From the NCBI GenBank assembly GCA_002633005.1, contig NMRA01000560.1, positions 203,123 to 267,122 of the forward strand: a stretch of DNA of 64,000 bases. Direction: 5' to 3'. The notes below the pieces were generated by a model that was not told where the DNA came from, made no database searches, and saw only the letters and a program-made list of their open reading frames with translations. Positions within the stretch are counted from its first letter, which is position 1; the number at the start of each line of letters is the position of its first letter. The position numbers and the translations under genes are program-made. This DNA comes from Phoronis australis (taxonomy: Eukaryota > Phoronida > Phoronidae). This document shows positions 58,266 through 64,000 of the stretch, one piece after another.

Positions 58266-60479
58266 AATTACCAGAGCAAACTTTTCCAACTTGCCGAATC
58301 TTCAGTAAAAGCAAAATTTCACGTCTAATGGGAAGGCAACTTTAGTTGGACACTTGCTAGAGTTTGTTGTAGCTGTGGTTTCATTACCTAGTGTTTTACT
58401 CACACCGCTTAGGTGCATTAGATAACAGTGTTGGTGTGGTATCATAAGTTAAGAAAGTCTCAGACAGCTAAAGTCCAACACTTGCCAGTGTTTTTGCTTG
58501 ATGACCTTGGAATGTTGATCATTTTTTTTCTTAAGGCAAACATCGTGTCTTATAGCACATTACGATAATGACCTGTGTGTAACGCGAAAAATGAAACATT
58601 CGGTCAGTGGAATTTTTTTTTTATCAATTGCGAAGGTTGGGAAAAGAGAAAATGTTTGGCTAATAATTTTTCAAAATGGATAGATGTTTTCACATGCTTT
58701 AGCCACTTTGGCTAATACCTTATAAAAGTCTTGCACAAGACTAGCTACATCATATATGTAATAGCATATGATGTATGAGACCTATATACGTCCCTGTGCA
58801 TGAAAATGAAATAGGTGTGGTTCCCGCTATATGCTGTATGCTTTTCTAGTGCTGCAAAAAGGCCTCACCTTCCATCACATTACACAAATAACACATTTAC
58901 ATCATTCCTAAAATCTATTGGCATAATTAATACACGAACCTCCAGCCACTGGCACGACGTTTCGGTCGCTCTCTTCTCCAATGAACCATTTTCAGATGTA
59001 ATAGAAGAATGGGCACGGGTATATGGTGGTCAATGAGAAGCATTTTTTCAAATTATCAGTCTAATACTCTAACCATTACACCACCGAGCCATGGTTACAC
59101 TTATCTTCTTTAGATTTTAAATTAATGCTCCAAGATGCGTCATGCATGCTGAAAACCAGTCGCATGTTGCACACACTGCCACCTGGTTTCTACTGCAGTC
59201 GATAGGCAATACCGGCTGATTGCCCATGCCTACCACCCCGTACTTGTTTTGCCACCGTCAAAGGGAACAAGAAAACGAGAGATCCTGGCAGTCTACCATA
59301 TTTACTTCATAGTTATGAAATTTTCAGAACTCTTTCAGCTGAAACATTTTGTCAAATATTTGATCAATATTATTAAAAGATAAACACTTTAATTTTTTAA
59401 TTTTTCAATGGTAAATCGTATCTTTAAAACACTTGAAGCTGTTAATCGATACTTTCATGTTAGAAAAATGAAAAAAAAGAAAATAGGTGAACGTGTGCTT
59501 GTCATGATGCACACTTGTTCGTGTTCTAATATTCACTTTGGTAATCCTCAGTCACCAGGACGTACTGCCACCACTTTTGTTACTTCGACTTGATGTGACA
59601 TTACGTTGAGCATGTGCACTGAAGCTGCAGAACCATCGTTAATGGGTGAGTGAATGCACAAATATGGAATTTGAGGCATATTACCTATCCTATGATTAGG
59701 TTTTAGAATTTGTCTTTAATGGTTATGTCTTCACTAAAGTTGAACAAACATGAAGTTAAGCACCAATACCTGCAGTTACGAATTTGAAGTATATTTTTAA
59801 CTGTTCCGTTAAGTTTAATAAGTACTCGCCTGCTCGTCAAGCGGCTCATTAATAATTAAGCCACTGGCAAGGTCTGTGCAACGCCACCAGATTTTAAATT
59901 TAAAAATGTTTTGTTACCACATCACCAACTCAAAGTAGTTTTAGGAAGATCCTTCTTCTTCTTCTTCCGGTTTCAACAAAACGATAGAAGAACCAATCCT
60001 GATATGATGGCACATGTTAGTGATAAATTTGAACTATATGCATAACTGTGAAAATAACAACAAAACAAAGTGCGGGTTAGTGCCAGGATAAAAACAAGTT
60101 TTATTATTTATAATTTACTGAGTAAAATTGATTTTCGAGATGTGACTCGTGAACATCTCTACTGTTTCTAATGAAATGGTATGTTGTGAGAGTCTACTTG
60201 AGAGTAGATGGGAAGAAAGAAATTGTGTAGTATGCACTTTGAATGTATGTTGATCCCTCAAAGCTCAGCTTCGTCAAAGACAAAGGTATGAGACTGGGAA
60301 TTAGGTGACCTAGAAATATGCACATACTACAAGGTACGACACTCGGGACAAGGAATTTCACAGGTGCTTCACTTCAGCCGTCCATATCAAACACAAAACT
60401 CAATAAATTTACACAAAACAAAATTTGAACAAACACTAATTAGTAATCGTTCTTTCTTATAATACCATTCACGGTGTCC

Positions 60480-60782
60480 TGCTCCAGCGAGATCGCAAGA
60501 AATTCGCAGTCAAAACACAAAAATGTTCCCAAAAAGCCCGTGCATCAGTCCTCCTTTGACGGTTTGAGGTAAAGGACGGTATCGCAATTGCTGATTTGTC
60601 ACGGAGTGTCACGACATCGATAACTCCACACTTAGCCAGACGTAACCTTCCGTGATAAATTCTGTGGGTGAAACCTCGGAAACCGCTTTTGGTATTGGCA
60701 TGGACTGCCAGCCCACAATCATGGTGAACCTCGGAGAGGTAAGCCTAGAAGTTATAGTCGATTCGGGAGCCGCCACCAATAT
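60480..60782 (+). pseudogene. LTR retrotransposon pol fragment (retropepsin), cut at N
   Basis: The frame ending at the N reads CQPTIMVNLGEVSLEVIVDS followed by GAATN. The V-D-S-G-A motif is the active-site Asp of a retroviral-type aspartic protease, as found in Gypsy-like polyproteins. The remainder is lost at 60783. Nothing similar follows the N. Confidence 0.6.
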
Positions 60783-61351
60783 NAGTCCAACACTTGCCAG
60801 TGTTTTTGCTTGATGACCTTGGAATGTTGATCATTTTTTTTCTTAAGGCAAACATCGTGTCTTATAGCACATTATGATAATGACCTGTGCGTAACACGAA
60901 AAATGAAACATTCGGTCAGTGGAATTGTTTTTTTTTTATCAATTGCGAAGATTGGGAAAAGAGAAAATGTTTGGCTAATGATTTTTCAAAATGGATAGAT
61001 GTTTTCACATGCTTTAGCCACTTTGGCTAATACCTTATAAAAGTCTTGCACGAGACTAGCTACATCATATTTGTAATAGTATATGATGTAGGAGACCTAT
61101 ATACGTCCCTGTGCATGAAAATGAAATAGGTGTGGTTCCCGCTATATGCTGTATGCTTTTGCTGCAAAAAGGCACCACCTTCCATCACATTACACTAATA
61201 GCACATTTACATCATTCCTAAAATCTATTGGAATATTTAATACACCAACCTCCAGCCACTGGCACCACGTTTCGGTCGCTCTCTTCTCCAATGAACCATT
61301 TTCAGATGTAACAGAAGAATGGGCACGGGTATATGGTGGTCAATGAGAAGC

Positions 61352-61436
61352 ATTTTTTCTTTCTCTTGGAATTTAACTAGGAACCCTCAAATTATCAGTC
61401 TAGCACTCTAACCATTCCACCACCGAGCCATGGTCA
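61352..61436 (-). repeat. tRNA-like sequence (SINE or pseudo-tRNA)
   Basis: On the - strand GGCTCGGTGGTGGAATGGTT resembles a tRNA 5' half and A box. AGGGTTCCTAGTTAAATTCC resembles a degraded B box. The other copy, near 59040-59095, lacks 24 bp including the B-box-like part. Confidence 0.4.
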
Positions 61437-61741
61437 CACTTAACTTCTTTAGATTTTAAATTAATGCTCCAAGATGCGTCATGCATGCTGAAAACCAGTC
61501 GCATGTTGCACACACTGCCACCTGGTTTCTACTGCAGTTGATAGGCAATACCGGCTGATTCCCCATGCTTACCACCCCGTACTTGTTTTGCCACCGTCAA
61601 AGGGAACAAGAAAACGAGAGATCCTGGCAGTCTACCATATTTACTTCATAGTTATGAACTTTTCAGAACTCTTTCAGCTGAAACATTTTGTCAAATATCT
61701 GATCAATATTATTAAAAGATAAACACTTTAATTTTTTAATT

Positions 61742-63180
61742 ACTTGGCGGAATTCTTCTGCCAAGTATGTTGGTCTGACAGCAAGTTGTTTTTTTGTTTT
61801 TTTTGTTTGTTCGCTCTCTACAGGTCGCAATTTTCGTCCGATTTTCACGAAATTTGCACACAACGTGTAGATCGGGAACTGCTAGAACGCTATTGTTTTT
61901 TGTTTTTGGTCATGATCGGATACAAAATGGCGGACGTGGCGGCCATTTTGTATCCAATTTCACAGTCAAATACTCGTAGAGGCCGCATTTTTCGACCTAC
62001 ATGGCTGAAAATCGGTACGAATATACTACAACACATGTGCTACAATTGTGCAGAAAATCGTTGACTTCCGGTTAAAGATGGCGGAAATATTGGACGTGGC
62101 GCATGCGCACCCCGAAATATGGCCAAAAACATTTTCTCCTGTAGAGGGCGTATTTGCAAACTAATTACTTTCAAACTGGTCACGTGTTTGTTGAGTTTAA
62201 TACGCTTTTACAAAAACTTCTTGAACCGGAAGTCACTTTCAAGATGGCAGCTGTGGGGCATGTTCACACGGTTTCAATCGCTCTGGTGCCGCATTTTTTA
62301 TGGGAAGAGCAAATGACGTGAATTTTTGCATGTGGATTCCTTGAAGTATGACCTTTCAAAAAGTCTGCCAGAGCGTATTTCTCAGACTTACCGTTTTCGA
62401 GTTATTTGACTTTGAATTTCAAAAAAATGGCAAATTTTCAATTTTCTCGAAAATTTTTTGGATTTTTGCCAAACTACCACTTTAGATAGAGATTTGAACG
62501 GGCTTTCAGAAGATATTTTCCATTTTGCGCTACAATGTCTACTTTTTGAATTATTCGAGATTTTCGGATATCGTTGTTCCTTCGGTCACACGCAGCTGGC
62601 TGGCTTTCAGCTCACTTTGTTTTGGTTATGCCTAGTTGACCCAGACTGACCCAGCCAGCACTGTCCTACTGTAAAGCATGCCTCGTCCGTAATGTTGTAT
62701 TGTTCTTTATTGTAGTTGATTGTATGCTCTATCAAAGTACGTAGAGTTGTGGACAGGCTTTCAGACGATATTTTCCATTTTGCGCTACAACGTCTACTTT
62801 TGAATTATTCGAGATTTTCGAATGCCGTTGTTCCTTCGGCCACCTATGAAAGACGCAACTGGCTGGCTTTCAGTTCACTTTATTTTGGTTATGCCTAGTT
62901 GACCCAGACTGACCCAGCCAGCACTGTCCTACTGCAGACTGGACCGTCATGTTGCGCCATCTATTGTTCTTTATTGTAGTTGATTGTATGCTCTCTATTT
63001 GATTTCTTCGCAAGTCACATGAATGTTATCGTGTTTGCCAAACTACCACTTCAGATAAAGTTTTGAATGGGCTTTCATTCTTTATTGTAGTTGATTGTAT
63101 GCTCTCTCTCACATGAATGATATCGTGTTCGTCGTCTTTTCGATTAATTCCGCCAAGTGTCGCTCCTCCGAGCGCTCTCG
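61742..63180 (-). mobile_element. Helentron-like non-autonomous element with allelic empty site
   Basis: 1,439 bp inserted between AATT and TTTTTCAATGG. The other copy at 59389-59410 has the uninterrupted site. On the + strand it begins with the hairpin ACTTGGCGGAA..TTCTGCCAAGT and ends with ATTAATTCCGCCAAGT, then a 22-bp tail ending CGCTCTCG, so the inverted repeat is terminal at one end and internal at the other. No Rep/helicase is present. Repeated internal segments occur, such as TTTATTGTAGTTGATTGTATG three times (about 62707, 62971, 63080). Confidence 0.65.
61918..61955. repeat. Perfect 14-bp hairpin in Helentron-like element
   Basis: GGATACAAAATGGC at 61918-61931 is the exact complement of 61942-61955, with a 10-nt loop. 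Confidence 0.8.
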
Positions 63181-64000
63181 TTTTTCAATGGTAAATCGTA
63201 TCTTTAAAACACTTGAAGCTGTTAATCGATACTTTCATGTTAGAAAAATGAAAAAAAAAGAAAATAGGTGAACGTGTGCTTGTCATGATGCACACTTGTT
63301 CGTGTTCTAACATTCACTTTGGTAATCCTCAGTCACCAGGACGTACTGCCACCACTTTTGTTACTTCGACTTGATGTGACATTACGTTGAGCATGTGCAC
63401 TGAAGCTGCAGAACCATCGTTAATGGGTGAGTGAATGCACAACTAAGGAATTTGAGGCACATTACCTATCCTATGATTAGGTTTTAGAATTCGTCTTTAA
63501 TGGTTATGTCTTCACTAAAGTTGAACAAACATGAAGTTAAGCACCAATACCTGCAGTTACGAATTTGAAGTATATTTTTAACTGTTCCGTTAAGTTTAAT
63601 AAGTACTCGCCTGCTCGTCAAGCGGCTCATTAATAATTAAGCCACTGGCAAGGTCTGTGCAACGCCACCAGATTTTAAATTTAAAAATGTTTTGTTACCA
63701 CATCACCAACTCAAAGTAGTTTTTGGAAGATCCTTCTTCTTCTTCTTCTTCCGGTTTCAACAAAACGATAGAAGAACCAATCCTGATATGATGGCACATG
63801 TTAGTGATAAATTTGAACTATATGCATAACTGTGAAAATAACAACAAAACAAAGTGCGGGTTAGTGCCAGGATAAAACAAGTTTTATTATTTATAATTTA
63901 CTGAGTAAAATTGATTTTCGAGATGTGACTCGTGAACATCTCTACTGTTTCTAATGAAATGGTATGTTGTGAGAGTCTACTTGAGAGTAGATGGGAAGAA

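Larger units (their letters stand above)
58472..64000. other. Single-N join (60783) with duplicated segment; the second copy carries an insertion
   Basis: 58472-60230 and beyond corresponds to 60784-61741 plus 63181-64000. The copies differ by small substitutions and by two indels: a 24-bp gap in a tRNA-like stretch and the 1,439-bp element at 61742. Most likely two alleles. The segment has no convincing gene. Confidence 0.85.

Noticed and set aside
58815-61346. Similar small frames at 58815 and 61146
   Set aside because: Same allelic duplication; no domain and low-complexity flanks.
61352-61436. Functional tRNA gene
   Set aside because: B box is degraded and acceptor pairing is poor; more likely a tRNA-derived repeat.

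Overview
This is a repeat-rich animal nuclear scaffold. Intron-containing genes with GT..AG sites, rhodopsin-family GPCRs, an RBM48 homologue and a mixture of LINE, Penelope-like, LTR, Kolobok, hAT-like and Helentron-like elements suggest a marine invertebrate. A hemichordate or a similar non-vertebrate deuterostome is plausible, but a cnidarian cannot be excluded and no species can be named from the sequence alone.

Host genes are few. At 2.6-3.6 kb and 8.8-9.9 kb lie two intact, intronless, tandemly duplicated class A GPCRs on the + strand. They have an NRY motif in place of DRY and NFFVY in place of NPxxY, and the closest recognisable type is melatonin-receptor-like. On the - strand, from about 53.0 kb down to 40.2 kb, lie exons of RBM48, a minor-spliceosome RNA-binding protein. 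Its introns are full of repeats and its assembly is broken by gaps and duplicated contig ends. Everything else that can be recognised is mobile or repetitive.

Layout: 0.4-1.3 kb, inverted repeat built of ~20-bp subunits; 2.6-9.9 kb, GPCR pair; 11.35-12.46 kb, hAT-like MITE with 8-bp target duplication; 12.8-13.5 kb, Penelope-like RT relic; 16.3-16.6 kb, small palindromic repeat array; 17.6-18.1 kb, L1-like LINE tail plus tRNA-like sequence; 22.30-31.56 kb, a large terminal-inverted-repeat (TIR) transposon; 31.56-33.09 kb, Kolobok relic with THAP remnant; 33.88-36.15 kb, Helentron-like block; 36.3-37.25 kb and 48.25-51.3 kb, modular 'GCCACTAG' repeats; 38.9-39.6 kb, second LINE tail; 40.2-43.2 kb, RBM48 3' exons; 45.5-48.2 kb, tandem repeats carrying DR1-like motifs; 51.9-53.05 kb, RBM48 RRM exons; 55.06-56.3 kb, LINE RT relic; 56.57-58.26 kb, Kolobok copy with TTAA duplication; 58.5-64 kb, a duplicated segment in which one copy carries a 1.44-kb insertion and the other is the empty site.

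The most interesting object is the ~9.26-kb element at 22301-31559. It has matching inverted ends and a 13-bp motif, GCGATCGRGAACG, arranged mirror-symmetrically: two copies at each terminus and three copies ~410-495 bp inside each end. It carries two convergent genes. One runs inward from the left end and joins a C2H2 finger to a YqaJ/lambda-exonuclease-like PD-(D/E)XK nuclease, now broken by one nonsense codon and probable frameshifts. The other runs inward from the right end and is a two-exon C2H2 zinc-finger protein. I could not assign it to a named transposon superfamily.

Caveat on assembly: there are nine single-N joins. Most are flanked by near-identical sequence, which looks like unmerged allelic contig ends, so several apparent duplications are probably artefacts.
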